A DNA stretch of 64,000 bases from the NCBI RefSeq assembly GCF_009909145.1, contig NZ_JAAAPJ010000001.1, forward strand, positions 1,364,001 through 1,428,000. Reading direction: 5' to 3'. A program made the position numbers and the translations under genes. Numbering within the stretch: position 1 is the first letter of the stretch; every line of letters starts with the position of its first letter. The notes beneath the pieces were generated by a model. The model was given only the letters and a program-made list of their open reading frames with translations, was not told the DNA's origin and ran no database searches. This DNA is from Corallococcus silvisoli (GTDB lineage: Bacteria; Myxococcota; Myxococcia; Myxococcales; Myxococcaceae). Positions 1 to 12,000 of this stretch are shown here, one piece after another.

Positions 1-3000
1 TGAGCTGGTGGTCGTTCCGGCCCAGGTAGTCGAGCCGTCCATCGGGCCGCCAGCGGGCCAGATCCCCCGTCCGATAGAGCCGGCCCCCTCGGGGTGAGAA
101 GGGATCCGCCACGAAGGCCGCGGCGGTGAGCTCGGGGCGGGCCAGGTAGCCACGCGCCACGCCCTCGCCCCCGAGGTAGAGCTCGCCCGTGACGCCTGGG
201 GGCACCGGCTCCATGCGCGCGTCGAGCACGTACGCGCGCCGGTGCGCCAGCGGACGGCCAATGGCCGGGCGGTCCTCCCCCCGAGGGACGTGCTCGAAGG
301 TGGAGTACGTCGTGTCCTCCGTGGGGCCGTACAGGTTGTAGACCCGGCACTCGGGGAGCAGCGCATGCACCGCGCGGACGAGGTGGCCGGACAGCGGCTC
401 GCCCGCGAGGTTCACCACCCGCACCGAGCGGGGGATTGCCTTCAGCGAGACCAGCTCGGACATCGCGGACGGCACGGTGTTGAGCAGGGTGATGGGCTCG
501 CGCGCGCGCCCGTCCGCGAGCGCCAGGACGTTCTCCACGAGCTCCACCCGGCCACCGCGCGACAGGGGCGCGAACAGCTCGAACACCGACAGGTCGAAGG
601 TGATCGACGTTCCCACGAGCACCCGGGACAGGTCCGCCTCGGAGTACACGCCGTGCGCCCAGGCGATGAAGGCCGTGGCGCTGTGGTGTTCGATCATCAC
701 GCCCTTGGGCCGGCCCGTCGACCCCGAGGTGTAGATGACGTAGGCGAGGTTCCCTGGCCGGGCCGTGTCCTGGGGCGGATGCTCGGGCCACGCGCCGAGC
801 GCCGCCGCGTCCCCATCCACCAGCACCACCCGGGCGCCGTGAGCCGGGAGCCGGGGCACCAGCGCCGCCTCGGTGATGAGCACCGGGATCCCCGCGTCCG
901 CGAGCACGAAGGCCATGCGCTCCGCGGGGTGGTCCGGGTCGATGGGCACATACGCCCCGCCCGCCGCGAGCACGCCCAGCAGCGCCACGGGCAGGTGGCT
1001 GTCGCGGCGCAGGCAGACCCCGACCGGCACGTCCGGCCCGATGCCCAGGGTGGCCAGGTGATGGGCGAGCTGACTGGCACGCGAGGCCAGCCGCGAGTAG
1101 GTCAGGGGACCGTCGGCGGCGCTCACCGCGATGGCCTCTGGCGTGCGCCGGGCCTGCTCGAAGACCCCGTGGTGCAGCAGCGGGTTCCGGACCTCCGGCA
1201 GCGGGACGCGGGCCGGGTTCCAGCCCTCCAGCAACTGGTGGCGCTCCTGGGATGAGAGCAGCTCCAGCTCCGCGAGCCGCAGGTCTGGCCCGGCGGCGGC
1301 GGAGGCGAGCAGCCGATTGAGGTGGCCCGCCATGCGCTCCACCGTGCTCGCGTCGAACAGGTCGGTGTTGTACTCGAGCCAGCCCGCAACCGCCCCACCC
1401 GCGCTCTCCAGCAACAAGGACAGCTCGAAGGCGGCGCCCCGGTGGGGCAGCGCCAGCGAGCGCGCCTCGAGCGCCCCCAGCCTCCACGGGGCCGCGACGT
1501 CCTCGGGCTGCATCAGCGCCACGTCGCCCGGCGCGGTGGGCGCCCGGTCGAGCGCGAACAGCACCTGGAAGCCCGGGGGGCGGCTGGGGTCGCGCTGCAA
1601 GCGCAGCCGCTCGACGATGACCGGGAGGGGCAGCTCCTGGTGGTCGAGCGCGCCGAGCACCTCGCGCCTCGCGTGCTGGACCAGCTCCCGGAAGCGCGTC
1701 GGGCCGCCAGCGCGGGAGCGCAAGGGGAGGACGTTGACGAGGTAGCCCACCGGGTGGGTGTGCTCCGCCCGGGTCCGGCCGTGGAACGGCGCGCCGACGG
1801 TGAGGTCGTCCTGTCCGGTGTGGCGGTGCAGCAGGGCCTGGAAGCCCGCGAGGAGCACCACGAAGAGCGTCGTCTTCTCGGCGCGGGCGAGGGCCGCCAG
1901 CGCCGAGAGGACGGCCGGCTCCAGCCTCACCGGGTGCCTCGCCCCGGCGAAGGTCTGGGCGGGCGGCCAGGGCCTGTCGGTGGGCAGCGCGAGCAGCGGC
2001 GGCGCTCCGCCCAGCCGCTCCCGGTAGTACTCGAGCTGCCGGGCACCCTCCGGGCCCGCGATCAGCGCCTGCTGCCAGGCGACGTAGCGCGCCAGCCCCG
2101 AGGCCGGAGCGGGGAGCGCGGCGGGATGCTCCGCGCGGGCCAGCAACTGGCGCAGCTCGTCGAGCAGCAGGGACAGCGAGCCGTAGTCGGCTACGAGGTG
2201 GTGGACCGAGAGCAGCAGGACGTGGTGGTCGCGCCCCCGGGAGGCGAGGTGCGCGCGGAAGACCGGCCCCTCCTTCAAGTCGAAGGGCTGGTGCGCCACG
2301 TCGGCCAGCCGCTCCCGGCGGCGGGCCTCGTCCAGCCCGGAGAGGTCCGACGTGCCGAGCACCAGCGCCTCGCGCGGGAGGACCTCCTGGAAGGGCTCGC
2401 CCTCGTGTTCTCCGAACCGGAGCCGGAGGGCCTCGTGGCGATCCACCAGCGTCTGGAGGGCGGCGGTGAGCCGCGGCGGCTCCAGGGGGCCGCGCAGGTC
2501 GACGGCCAGGGAGAGGTGATACGCGGTGCTCGCGGGGTCCAGTGCCTGGAGGAGCCAGAGCGCCCGCTGGCCAGCGGACAGCGGGAAGGCGCCACCCGGC
2601 TCCGCTGGGGCGCCGGGGAAGAGCAGGGCCCCCGCCGGCGCGAAGGCACCACCCGGCTCCGCTGGGGTTCCGGGGCTGGCTTGCCGGGGCGCGCGCCGCG
2701 CGTCCTCCATCAGGGAGGAGAGCGTCAGGGCGAGCGACTCGATGGAGGCCCCATCGAGCAGCCTGCTGGTGGGAACGCGCACGCCCAGGTCGCCCTCGAG
2801 CTGCTGCGCCAACTGCACCGTCGCGAGTGAGTCCAGCCCGAAGGCCAGGAGGTCATCCTGGGGCGACAGGCCGGCGCTCGCGGAGGACCTCTGGCCGAGC
2901 AGGCCGAGCAGGTACGCTTGAAGCAGCGCCGGCCGCTCCTCGCGTCCGGCGGAGGCCAGCGCGGTGGGAGGAACAAGGCCGGGGGCGGCGGGCTCCTCCC

Positions 3001-4729
3001 GCAGGAGGACCTCCCCCACCTGTTCGAGGGTGCCCTCCAGGAAGGCGCGCCGGCACGCCTGACGCTGAACCTTGCCGCTCGACGTCTTCGGCAGCGCACC
3101 GCGCCGCAACAGACACACCGCATGCAAGTCGATGCCATGGCTGTCCGCCACGGCCTGACGGATGGCCCGCGCGATGGCGCCAGCCTCCGCCTCGGTGGCG
3201 GGCTCGGCTTCAATCGCGAGCACCGCGCGCTCTTCGCCCGCCTGCTCGACCGAGAACGCGGCCGCGCTCCCGGGGCGCAGCGCCGCGGAGGCGGCCTCCG
3301 CCGTTCGCTCCAGGTCCTGCGGGGCGTGATTGCGGCCCCGGATGATGAGGAGGTCCTTGGCGCGGCCGGTGACGAAGAGCTCCACCCCCTCGAGGAAGCC
3401 GAGGTCTCCGGTGCGAAGGAACGGCCCCTGGCCGTCCGCCAGCCGGGCGTGGAACGCGGCCTCCGTCCCGGCGGGGTTCTCCCAGTAGCCGCGGGCGATG
3501 CTCGGACCGCGGACCCAGAGCTCCCCGACGTGCCCGCCCGGCAGGGGGGTGTGGTGGACGGGGTCGACGATCAACACCTCGTGGCCGCGGACGACCCGCC
3601 CGCATGAGACCAGCGTCCTGGATGGCCCCGTCCCTTCCGCGGCCCGGGCCACGTGCTGGCCCAGCGCCGCGTCGTCGAGCCGCCTGACGGGAGGCGCGTC
3701 GCTGACGGCGCCCGACGAGACGATGAGCGAGGCCTCCGCCAGGCCATAGCAGGCCATGAAGGCCTCGGGCCGGAAGCCCGACACGGCGAAGGCCTCCGCG
3801 AAGCGCGCCAGCGTCTCCGGGCGGATCGGCTCGGCGCCGTTGAAGGCCACCCGCCACGACGACAGGTCCAGGGCGGCGCGTTGCTCCTCGGTGCTCTTCC
3901 GGACGCACAGGTCGAAGGCGAAGTTGGGGCCTCCACTCGTGGTGCCGCGAAACCGGGAGATGGCCTGCAGCCAGAGCAGCGGGCGCCGGAGGAAGGTCTC
4001 GGGCGCCATCAACAGCGAGGGGTAGCCCGAGTAGAGCGGCTGGAGGATGCCGCCGATGAGCCCCATGTCGTGGAAGGGCGGCAGCCAGAAGACGCCTCGC
4101 GTCCCCGGTGACTGCTCGAAGGCGAGGCGGATGCACTCGGAGTTGGCGAGGAGGTTCTGGTGGGAGAGGACGACGCCCTTCGGATGGGACGTGGACCCCG
4201 ACGTGTACTGGAGGAAGGCCACATCCCCGGGGCGGATGCCGGGCGGTCTCCAGGTCTCTGAGGAGTCCTCGGGCAGCACGTCCGTGGCGATCCAGTCCAT
4301 GCCGCCGAGGTCCGGCGCCTCGGCGGCCATGGCGCTGGCCAGCGGCAGGATGGCGTCGAGCGTGAGCGCCACCGCGCTCCGCGCATCACGGACGATCGCC
4401 TGCAGCCGCGGCAGCGTGCGCTGGAGCCGGGCGGGGTTCGGGGGGTATGCCGGAACGGCGACCACCTTCGCGTAGAGACAGCCGAAGAACGCGGCGACGT
4501 AGTCGAGGCCCGCGGGGTAGAGCAGCAGCGCACGCTCACCCTGCGGCGTCGATGCGAGCAGCCGCGCGGCGATGGCCCGGGCGCGGCGGTCGAGCTGGGC
4601 GTAGGTGAGCCGCGACTCGGTCCCGTCCTCGTCCCAGAAGGCATAGGCCAGCGTGTCGGGCTGGTGCTCCGCCCGTCCTCGCAAGAGCTCGACGAGGGTC
4701 GCCGCTGGGGGGATCAAGTGCCGCTCCAT
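1..4729 (-). CDS. Fatty-acyl-AMP ligase-started NRPS (FAAL-ACP-C-A), 3' end outside window
   Basis: The frame is open from ATG 4729 to the left edge (1576 codons), so this is the N-terminal part of an NRPS. Residues 1-570 are a fatty acyl-AMP ligase with the FAAL motifs YTSGSTSHPKGV and PPFHDMGLIGG. A carrier domain follows, with phosphopantetheine Ser634 in GLDSL. A condensation domain (about 700-1140) has HHLVADY at 843-849, with Tyr where Gly is usual. An adenylation domain starts near 1160 with YTSGSTGRPKG and NLYGPTED. Its specificity residues read D-L-F-N-N-A-L-T-Y, which as I recall is an alanine code. FAAL plus ACP normally activates and loads a fatty acid, so this protein probably starts the assembly line. 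The start codon lies 16 bases inside the MFS gene, which suggests translational coupling. What follows the A domain cannot be seen. Confidence 0.95.
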   Translation of the reverse strand, partial: MERHLIPPAATLVELLRGRAEHQPDTLAYAFWDEDGTESRLTYAQLDRRARAIAARLLASTPQGERALLLYPAGLDYVAAFFGCLYAKVVAVPAYPPNPARLQRTLPRLQAIVRDARSAVALTLDAILPLASAMAAEAPDLGGMDWIATDVLPEDSSETWRPPGIRPGDVAFLQYTSGSTSHPKGVVLSHQNLLANSECIRLAFEQSPGTRGVFWLPPFHDMGLIGGILQPLYSGYPSLLMAPETFLRRPLLWLQAISRFRGTTSGGPNFAFDLCVRKSTEEQRAALDLSSWRVAFNGAEPIRPETLARFAEAFAVSGFRPEAFMACYGLAEASLIVSSGAVSDAPPVRRLDDAALGQHVARAAEGTGPSRTLVSCGRVVRGHEVLIVDPVHHTPLPGGHVGELWVRGPSIARGYWENPAGTEAAFHARLADGQGPFLRTGDLGFLEGVELFVTGRAKDLLIIRGRNHAPQDLERTAEAASAALRPGSAAAFSVEQAGEERAVLAIEAEPATEAEAGAIARAIRQAVADSHGIDLHAVCLLRRGALPKTSSGKVQRQACRRAFLEGTLEQVGEVLLREEPAAPGLVPPTALASAGREERPALLQAYLLGLLGQRSSASAGLSPQDDLLAFGLDSLATVQLAQQLEGDLGVRVPTSRLLDGASIESLALTLSSLMEDARRAPRQASPGTPAEPGGAFAPAGALLFPGAPAEPGGAFPLSAGQRALWLLQALDPASTAYHLSLAVDLRGPLEPPRLTAALQTLVDRHEALRLRFGEHEGEPFQEVLPREALVLGTSDLSGLDEARRRERLADVAHQPFDLKEGPVFRAHLASRGRDHHVLLLSVHHLVADYGSLSLLLDELRQLLARAEHPAALPAPASGLARYVAWQQALIAGPEGARQLEYYRERLGGAPPLLALPTDRPWPPAQTFAGARHPVRLEPAVLSALAALARAEKTTLFVVLLAGFQALLHRHTGQDDLTVGAPFHGRTRAEHTHPVGYLVNVLPLRSRAGGPTRFRELVQHARREVLGALDHQELPLPVIVERLRLQRDPSRPPGFQVLFALDRAPTAPGDVALMQPEDVAAPWRLGALEARSLALPHRGAAFELSLLLESAGGAVAGWLEYNTDLFDASTVERMAGHLNRLLASAAAGPDLRLAELELLSSQERHQLLEGWNPARVPLPEVRNPLLHHGVFEQARRTPEAIAVSAADGPLTYSRLASRASQLAHHLATLGIGPDVPVGVCLRRDSHLPVALLGVLAAGGAYVPIDPDHPAERMAFVLADAGIPVLITEAALVPRLPAHGARVVLVDGDAAALGAWPEHPPQDTARPGNLAYVIYTSGSTGRPKGVMIEHHSATAFIAWAHGVYSEADLSRVLVGTSITFDLSVFELFAPLSRGGRVELVENVLALADGRAREPITLLNTVPSAMSELVSLKAIPRSVRVVNLAGEPLSGHLVRAVHALLPECRVYNLYGPTEDTTYSTFEHVPRGEDRPAIGRPLAHRRAYVLDARMEPVPPGVTGELYLGGEGVARGYLARPELTAAAFVADPFSPRGGRLYRTGDLARWRPDGRLDYLGRNDHQL

Positions 4730-6075
4730 GAAGGGTGCGCCGGGGAAGGCAGGGCATCCGGCAGCTCATCCTCGACGTGCCGGAGGCGCGCGAACTGGTA
4801 GCTGACGATGACGGTGAGCACCGTGAGGCTGCCGATGACGATGTAGAGCAGGGCGATGCCCCGGCCCGTGCCCACGCCGATGAACCGCCCGACGCTGTCC
4901 GCCAGCGCTCCGCCGGGCGCCAGCAGCGGCTCGAAGACGTGGTCCGCGAGCGGTCCTCCCACCAGGTAGGCCAGCGGGAGCGAGGACCAGCCCAGCATGC
5001 GGCGGACGGAGAAGACCCGTCCCTGGACGTCCAGCGCCACCTTGCTCTGCCAGAGGGCCTGGCTGCTGCCGGTGACGATGGGGAAGCAGAACGACAGCAT
5101 GAACACCGAAAGCCCCACGAGGAAGGCGTTCGGAAGCAGTCCTCCCAGGATGATGACGACGCCCTGGATGAGCGTGAAGCCGAGCACGCCATGGATGCGC
5201 CGCCGGGGGCCGCCCCAGGCGGTCATCGCCGCGGCTCCCAGGAGCAGGCCGGCGCCGCCGATGGACAGCAGGGTGCCCAGCGCCTTCGGAGAGGTGAAGC
5301 CCAGGATGAGTGGCGTGTACAGCGTGCGCGCCAGCCCGATCACCGTGAAGTTCGTGACGGCGAAGAAGATCAACAGCGCCCACAGGCCCGGCCGCGCCCG
5401 GATGTAGCTCCAGCCGTACGCGACCTCCGCGCCCAGCGAGGGCCTTCCTGTCCCAGCCCGGTCGTGGGGCTGGGGGCCCGGGGCCGGGCGCGGCAGCGCG
5501 GCCCGGACGGCCAGCAGGGTGACCATGCTGATGACGAAGGTGGAGAGGTCCATCAGGAGGACCCCGGGGAGGCGGAGCGAGGTGACCAGGAAGCCCGCCG
5601 CGAGTGGGGCGACGATGGCCGCTCCCGCCTCCGCCGCGTGGATCATCCCATTGGCGCGGCCCAGGTGCCGGGCGGGGAGCAGCAGCGGTGGCAGCGTGGA
5701 GTACGCCGGCCAGCGCATCGCGCCGAACAGGGAGTTGACCAGGGCCAGCACGCAGACGGTCGCGAACGACAGCTGCCCCGTCCAGGCCAGGAGCATCGCC
5801 GTCAGCACGCACAGGCCCTCGCCGAGGTCGGCGAGCAGCATCGCCCGGCGTCCCCCCCACCGGTCCACCAGCGCCCCGGCCAGCGGCAGCGCCACGACTC
5901 CCGGCAGGACGCCGAAGAACGCCACCAGCGTGAACCGGGTGTTCGAGCCGGTCTGCTCGAGCACCCAGAACCCGAGCGCGAAGGTCGTCATGCCCGAGCC
6001 GACGAGGGAGACGAACTGGCCGAGCCAGACGACGAGGAAGGTCCACATCCGGCTCGAATCGGAGCGCTCGGTCAT
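4714..6075 (-). CDS. MFS transporter of the NRPS/PKS cluster
   Basis: This 453-aa integral membrane protein has about 12 hydrophobic segments, beginning with TFLVVWLGQFVSLVGSGM, and the major-facilitator loop motif ALVDRWGGRRAML between helices 2 and 3. A soluble linker rich in Pro and Arg (about 198-220) separates the two six-helix halves, followed by a second half with GGPRRRIHG. The type is common in NRPS and siderophore clusters, where it exports the product or an intermediate. It starts one base after the upstream PKS-NRPS stop and its end overlaps the FAAL-NRPS start, so the three genes form one tightly packed operon. The substrate is inferred from position only. It could also give self-protection if the product is toxic. 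Confidence 0.93.
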   Translation of the reverse strand: MTERSDSSRMWTFLVVWLGQFVSLVGSGMTTFALGFWVLEQTGSNTRFTLVAFFGVLPGVVALPLAGALVDRWGGRRAMLLADLGEGLCVLTAMLLAWTGQLSFATVCVLALVNSLFGAMRWPAYSTLPPLLLPARHLGRANGMIHAAEAGAAIVAPLAAGFLVTSLRLPGVLLMDLSTFVISMVTLLAVRAALPRPAPGPQPHDRAGTGRPSLGAEVAYGWSYIRARPGLWALLIFFAVTNFTVIGLARTLYTPLILGFTSPKALGTLLSIGGAGLLLGAAAMTAWGGPRRRIHGVLGFTLIQGVVIILGGLLPNAFLVGLSVFMLSFCFPIVTGSSQALWQSKVALDVQGRVFSVRRMLGWSSLPLAYLVGGPLADHVFEPLLAPGGALADSVGRFIGVGTGRGIALLYIVIGSLTVLTVIVSYQFARLRHVEDELPDALPSPAHPSWSGT

Positions 6076-6076
6076 G

Positions 6077-9000
6077 TCAGCTCGTGGGGGGGATGCGGGT
6101 GGCCTGGCGGCGAACGGACTTGAGTCCCTGGACGAGCAGCTTGCGCTGCTCCTGCTCCTCGGCGTCCTTCAGTCGCCGCTCCTGTTCGTCGAGCGCGTCC
6201 ACCAGCGTGCGCAGGGGTGTCTCGGGCGCCTCGGCCACGCGGCGCAGGAGGTGCTCGAAGAGCGCCACCATCCGGGCGATGGTGACGGGCTTGAACAGGT
6301 GCGTCCGGTAGTCGATGGCGCAGTGGAGGCCGTCCTCGCCCTCCAGGATGCCCAGCTTCAGGTCATGGACCGCCGTGAGGTAGTGCGTCTCCAGCGGGGT
6401 GATGACGGCCTCGCCCAGCGCCAGCTCGGGCATCGGGACGTTCTGGAGGACGAACCAGACCCGGAACAGCGGCGCGCCGCCCGGGTTCCTGCCCGTCGCC
6501 CGAAGCTCCTCGACGAGCTTGTCATACGGCAGGGCCTGGTGCTCATGGGCGCCCAATACCGCCTCCCGCACGCGCCCGAGCACCTCCCGGAACGAGGGGT
6601 CTCCCGAGAAGCGCGTGCGCATGACCAGCGTGTTCACGAAGAACCCCATCACCCCCGAGACCTCGGGCCGCTCGCGGTTGGCGATGGGCGTCCCGACGAG
6701 GATGTCCTCCTGACCGGAGGAGCGGCACAGCAGCGTCTGCCATGCCGCGAGCAGGCCCATGAAGAGCGTCACTCCCTGGCGCTGGCACAGCGCCTTGAGC
6801 GCCACCAGGAGCGCGGCGGGCACCTTGAAGGGATGCCGGGCACCGTTGTCGCTCCGCGCCACGGCGTGCGGCGTGTCCACGGGCAGTTGAAGCACGGGCA
6901 GGGGACCCTGGAGCTGGTCCTTCCAGTAGACGAGGTGCTCCTGGAACGAGCCGTCCCGCAGCCCCTCCCGCTCCCACTCCGCGAAGTCCGCGTACCGCAG
7001 CGGCAGCGGCTCCAGGGGGGAAGGCGCGCCTCGGGTGAACGCCCCGTACAGCACGGTCAGCTCGTGGATGAGCAGCGCGATGGACCAGGCATCGCTGACG
7101 ATGTGGTGCAGCGTGACCACCAGCACCTGCTCCGCCTCGTCAAGGCGCAGGAGCCTCGCCCGCAGCAGCGGTCCCCGGGCCAGGTCGAAGGGGGTGGCCG
7201 CCTCGTCCGCGAGGAGCCGCCGCAGCTCTTCCTGCCGTGCCTCCCGCGGGGACTGGCGCAGGTCGGTCCGCGCCAGCTCCAGCGTCTGGTGGGGCGCGAT
7301 GACCTGCGCCGGCTCCCCGTCCGCCTCCGTGAACGTCGTCCGCAGCACCTCATGGCGGCGGACGAGCTCGTTGAAGCCCCGCTCGAGCGCCGCGGCATCG
7401 ACCGCCCCGGTGAGGCGCACGGCCTCCTGGACGTTGTAGGTGCAGCCGCCGGGCTCGAGCCGGTCATGGAACCACAGGCGCTGCTGCCCGGAGGACAGGG
7501 GGACGCGCCCGGTGCGCGGCGCGGGGCGGATGGGCCGCGCCAGCGCCCCTCGCGCTTCCGGGTGGGCCTGCTCGAGGTGCCGGGCCAGCCCCCCGAGCGT
7601 CGGCGTCTCGAAGACGGTGCGCAGCGGCAGCTCCACCTGGAAGCCCGCGCGCAGCCGGGACAGCAGCTTCGTCGCCAGCAGCGAGTCGCCGCCCTGTTCG
7701 AAGAAGTGGTCCTCGAGGGCCGCCCGCTCGACGCCCAGCACCTCCGTCCAGAGCTTCGCCAGCCGGACCTCCACGGGCGTGCGGGGGGCGGTGGAGAGGG
7801 CCGCCCTGGCGGACAGGTCCGGCGCGGGCAGGGCGCGCCGGTCGACCTTCCCGTTGGACGTCAGCGGCAGCGCGTCCAGCAGGACGAACACCGGCGGCAC
7901 CATGTACTCGGCCAGCTTCGCCGCCAGGAACCGCCGCAGCTCCTCGGCGGAGGGCACCGCCGCCCCCGGGTGGGGCACCACGTAGGCCACCAGCCGCTTG
8001 TTGCCATGGCGGGCTCCCGCGGCCACCACGACGGCCGAGGCCACCGCCTCGTGCCGCGCCAGGGCTCCTTCAACCTCTCCCAGCTCGATGCGGTGGCCCT
8101 GCACCTTGACCTGGAAGTCCTCGCGCCCGAGGAACTCGATGTTGCCGTCCGGCAGGAGCCTCCCCAGGTCTCCGGTCCGGTACAGCCGCTCCCCGGTGTC
8201 CGGATGGTGGATGAACCGGGCCTGGGTGTCCGCCTCGTTGCGCCAGTAGCCCAGCGCGAGGCCGACGCCGCCGATGAACAGCTCGCCCGGGACCCACACG
8301 GGGCGGGGCGCGAGGTTCGCGTCCAGCACGTGGAAGCGCTGGTTCGCCAGGGGCTTTCCGTACGGAATGCTCGTCCAGGAAGGGTCCACGGCGTCGATGG
8401 GGTACCCGATGGACCAGATCGACGCCTCGGTGGCGCCCCCCAGGCTGATCAGCCTGACGCGCGCGGCTTGCGCCCGGACCCGCGCGGGCAGGCCGACGGG
8501 AATCCAGTCTCCGCTCAGCATCGCGAGCCGCAGCGCGCCGAAGGGCGACGGGCCTCCGCCCTCCGCGTGCTGCACCAGCAGCTCCAGGAGCGCCGGCACC
8601 GAGTTCCAGACGGTGACGTGGTGGGCCGTCATCAGCCCGGCCCAGTGCGCCGGGTCGCGGGCGGCCTCGGCGTCGGGCATGACGAGCGTCGCGCCGGCGC
8701 CCAGCGCGCCGAAGAGGTCGTAGACCGAGAGGTCGAAGCTCAGCGACGACAGCGCCAGCACCCGATCCGCCGGCCCCACGCCGAAGCGGTGGTTGATGTC
8801 GGTGACGGTGTTGAGGGCGCCGCGGTGGTCGATCATGACGCCCTTGGGCAGCCCGGTCGTGCCCGACGTGTAGATGACGTACGCCAGCTCCCCGGGCTCC
8901 TGGAGCGGCTCCAGGGGCCCGTCATCGGAGGCTCCAGGCTCCGCGTCGCTCACGTGGAGGCGCGTCACGAAGCCGGGCCAGGACAGCCGCTCGTCCACCC

Positions 9001-12000
9001 AGGGCTGGGTCAGCACGACGCAGGCCCGCGCATGCTCCAGCAGGGCCTCCAGCCGCTCGCGGGGGAGCGACGGGTCGATGGGCACGTACGCGGCGCCCGC
9101 CCGCAGGACGCCCAGCGCCGCGGCCACCTGCTCCCAGCCCTTCTCCATCACGATGGCGACGAGGGCGCCACGGCACGGCGCCGTGCGCCGGAGCTGGTGG
9201 GCGACCCGTCCGGCATGCAGGGCGAGCTCCCCGTACGTCAGCGTCCGGGATGCGGTCAGCACCGCCGGGTGCGACGGCCGCCGTTCCGCCTGCTCGAAGA
9301 ACGCGGAATGCAGCAGCCCGGCCGGTATGGGCGCGGCGGTCGCGTTGGCGGCCTCCCGCGTCGAGCCCTGGGCCGTGGGGAGCAGCCGGGGGGCGCGGCG
9401 CGTCTCGCGCCAGGACTCCTCGTCATTCGCCAGGGCATCGAGGAGCCGGCGGTACGCGTCGAACATCTCCTGGAGGAGGTCCGCCGGGAACAGCTCCTCG
9501 ACCGCGTCCCAGTTGAAGGTCAGGCCTCCGGCCCTCTCCGCGACCTGATGGTCGAGCCACACCTGCGGCGTCTGCGAGATGCCGAAGACCTCCTCGCCGA
9601 AGGTCGCGCGGGCCTCCGCGGAGACGTCCTGCGCGCCCGGCATGATGAGGCTCGTGAAGACCACGGGCATGACCGCGCGGGAGGGCTCGCTCCGGGCCAG
9701 CTCCCGCATGACGCTCACGCCGCTGAAGTGCCGGTGCTCCAGGTCGCTCCAGAGCTGCTGCTGGAGTCGCCGCGCCAGCGCCTCGAAGGGCTCACGGCCC
9801 GGGGGGGGCACCTCCAGCAGGATGACCGAGGTGAAGTCCCCGGAGATGTCATTCACCTGGGGGTGGACGGGGGGCCGGTTGAACACCGGCAGGTTGATGC
9901 AGAAGTGGGGGCTCTTGCTCCACAGGGCCAGGACCTCGGCGTAGGCGGCGCACAGCACCATGGAGGGCGTCAGCCCCGCCTGGGCCGCGCGGGACTTCAG
10001 CCGCGTCCACACCGCCGGGGCCAGCGCGCCGCTCCGCCGGGTGAACCGGGGGCGCGCGATGGCGCCGGGGGGCCGGGCCAGGGGCAGGGCGGGCGCGGCC
10101 GGCAGGGTCGGCAGGCGCTTCAGCCAGTACTCGCGCGAGCGCCGGTAGCTGTCGGAGTCGCGGAACGCGGCCTCGGCCAGGACATGGTCGCGGAACGTGA
10201 GCTCGAGCGGCGGGAGCGCGGCCTCGGGCTCGCGGTACAGCCGCAGCAGGTCCCGGGAGTAGAGGACCAGGCTCCAGGCATCCGCGAAGAGGATGTCCAC
10301 GCTGATGTGGAGGCGGACCCGGCCCCCGTCCAGGAGCGTCGCGCGCACCTCGAACAGCGGCCAGCGGTCCGAGGGCAGCACCTGGTGGGACATCCGCTGG
10401 CGGAGCTCCTCCAGCCGCGCCTCCACGGTCCGCGGCGCCTGCCCGCGCAGGTCCAGGACCTCGACCGGGTAGGGCGGCACGCGCTCCAGGACGCGCTGCT
10501 GCCCCTCGGAGGTGGTCACCGCCCGCAGCATGGGGTGGCGGTCAATCAACCGCCGCAGCGCGGCCTCGAGCCGCGGCACCTCGAGGCGGTCCCCCTCCAG
10601 CTCCTGGTAGACGTGGGACGCGACCTCGCCGAGGTCGAGGACGCCGCCACGGCCAATCCAATACGCCTGCTGGATGTCCGTCAGCGGGAAGGGCTCGTGG
10701 CAGCTCTCCGGTGCCGGGAGCACGGAGGGCAGCCCTGACAGCGGCTCCAGGTCGGCCGGCGCGCCGGGCTCCTGCCCCGCGGGCGCGGCGCTGACGGCCT
10801 CCGCGAGTTGGGCGAGGGTCGGGTGCCGCAGCAGTTGCTGGGGATGCAGCCGCAACCCGCTCCGGTTCGCGAGGGCGCAGAGCTGGAGGCTGACCAGCGA
10901 GTCCCCCCCCAGCGCGAAGAAGCTCTCATGGATGCCAATGCCCTCGACCCCGAGCGCCTCCTGCCAGAGCGAGGCGAGCCGCTGCTCCAGGGGAGTCCTG
11001 GGCGGGTCGGCGGGGACGGAGGCGCGGCCCCGGGACGGCCCTTCACTCCCGGGCGGGTCCGCGCGCACGGGCGCTGCTTCATGCCCCGGCGCCGGCTCGC
11101 GGGCCCCGGCGGCGCGCGGTGGCGGCCGAGGCTCGACCCAGTAGCGCTGGCGCTCGAACGGGTAGGTCGGCAGCGGGATGCGCCGGCCCCGCGGGGGGAC
11201 GGGCAGCTCGAGTCCGGCGCCCAGGCACCACAGCCGCCCGGCGGTGTGCAGCATGTGCTGGAGCTCGTCCTGGGCGGCCTTGGGGTGCGGCAGCGAGGCG
11301 AGCGCCACGCACCGCTCCCGGGCCTCCACCTGCCGCCGGACCGAGGACGTCAGCGTCTGTCCCGGGCCCACCTCCAGCAGGACCCGGCCCCCGTCCTTCA
11401 GCAGCTCGGCGACCCCGTCGGAGAACCGCACCGTCCGCCGCAGATGGGCCGCCCAGTAGTCCGGGCTCGTGGCCTCGGCCGGGGTGATCCAGGTGCCGGT
11501 GACGTTCGAGAGGTAGGGGATGCGCGGCGGCCGCAGGGGCACCTGCTTCACCCGCGCGGTGAAGGCCTCCAGCGCCGGCTCCACCAGGTGCGAATGGAAG
11601 GCATGCGACGTCTGGAGCCGCTGGCAGCAGAGGCCTTGCGCGCCGAGCTGCCGCTCCAGCCGCTCCACCGCCTCCGTGGGGCCGGAGACCACGCACAGGG
11701 CGCTCCGGTTCACCGCCGCGAGCGACAGGTCGTCTCCCAGCAGCTCCCGTGTCCGCTCCTCGGGCAGGGGCACCGCCAGCATCGCCCCGCGCGGCAGCTG
11801 CTGCATCAGCCGCCCCCGGGCCGCGACGAGCGCCAGGGCGTCCTCGAGGGACAGGACCTCCGCGAGACAGGCCGCCACGTACTCGCCGATGCTGTGGCCG
11901 AGCATGGCCTGGGGCCGGACTCCCCACGCCATCCAGAGGCGGGCCAGCGCGTGCTCGACCACGAACAGCGCGGGCTGAGAGAGCCACGTCTGGTCCAGCG

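Noticed and set aside
5519..10738. 1739-codon open frame on the + strand
   Set aside because: It lies opposite the MFS gene and PKS-NRPS and reads as Arg-, Ala- and Gly-rich low-complexity protein with no known motifs; it is caused by high GC codon bias.
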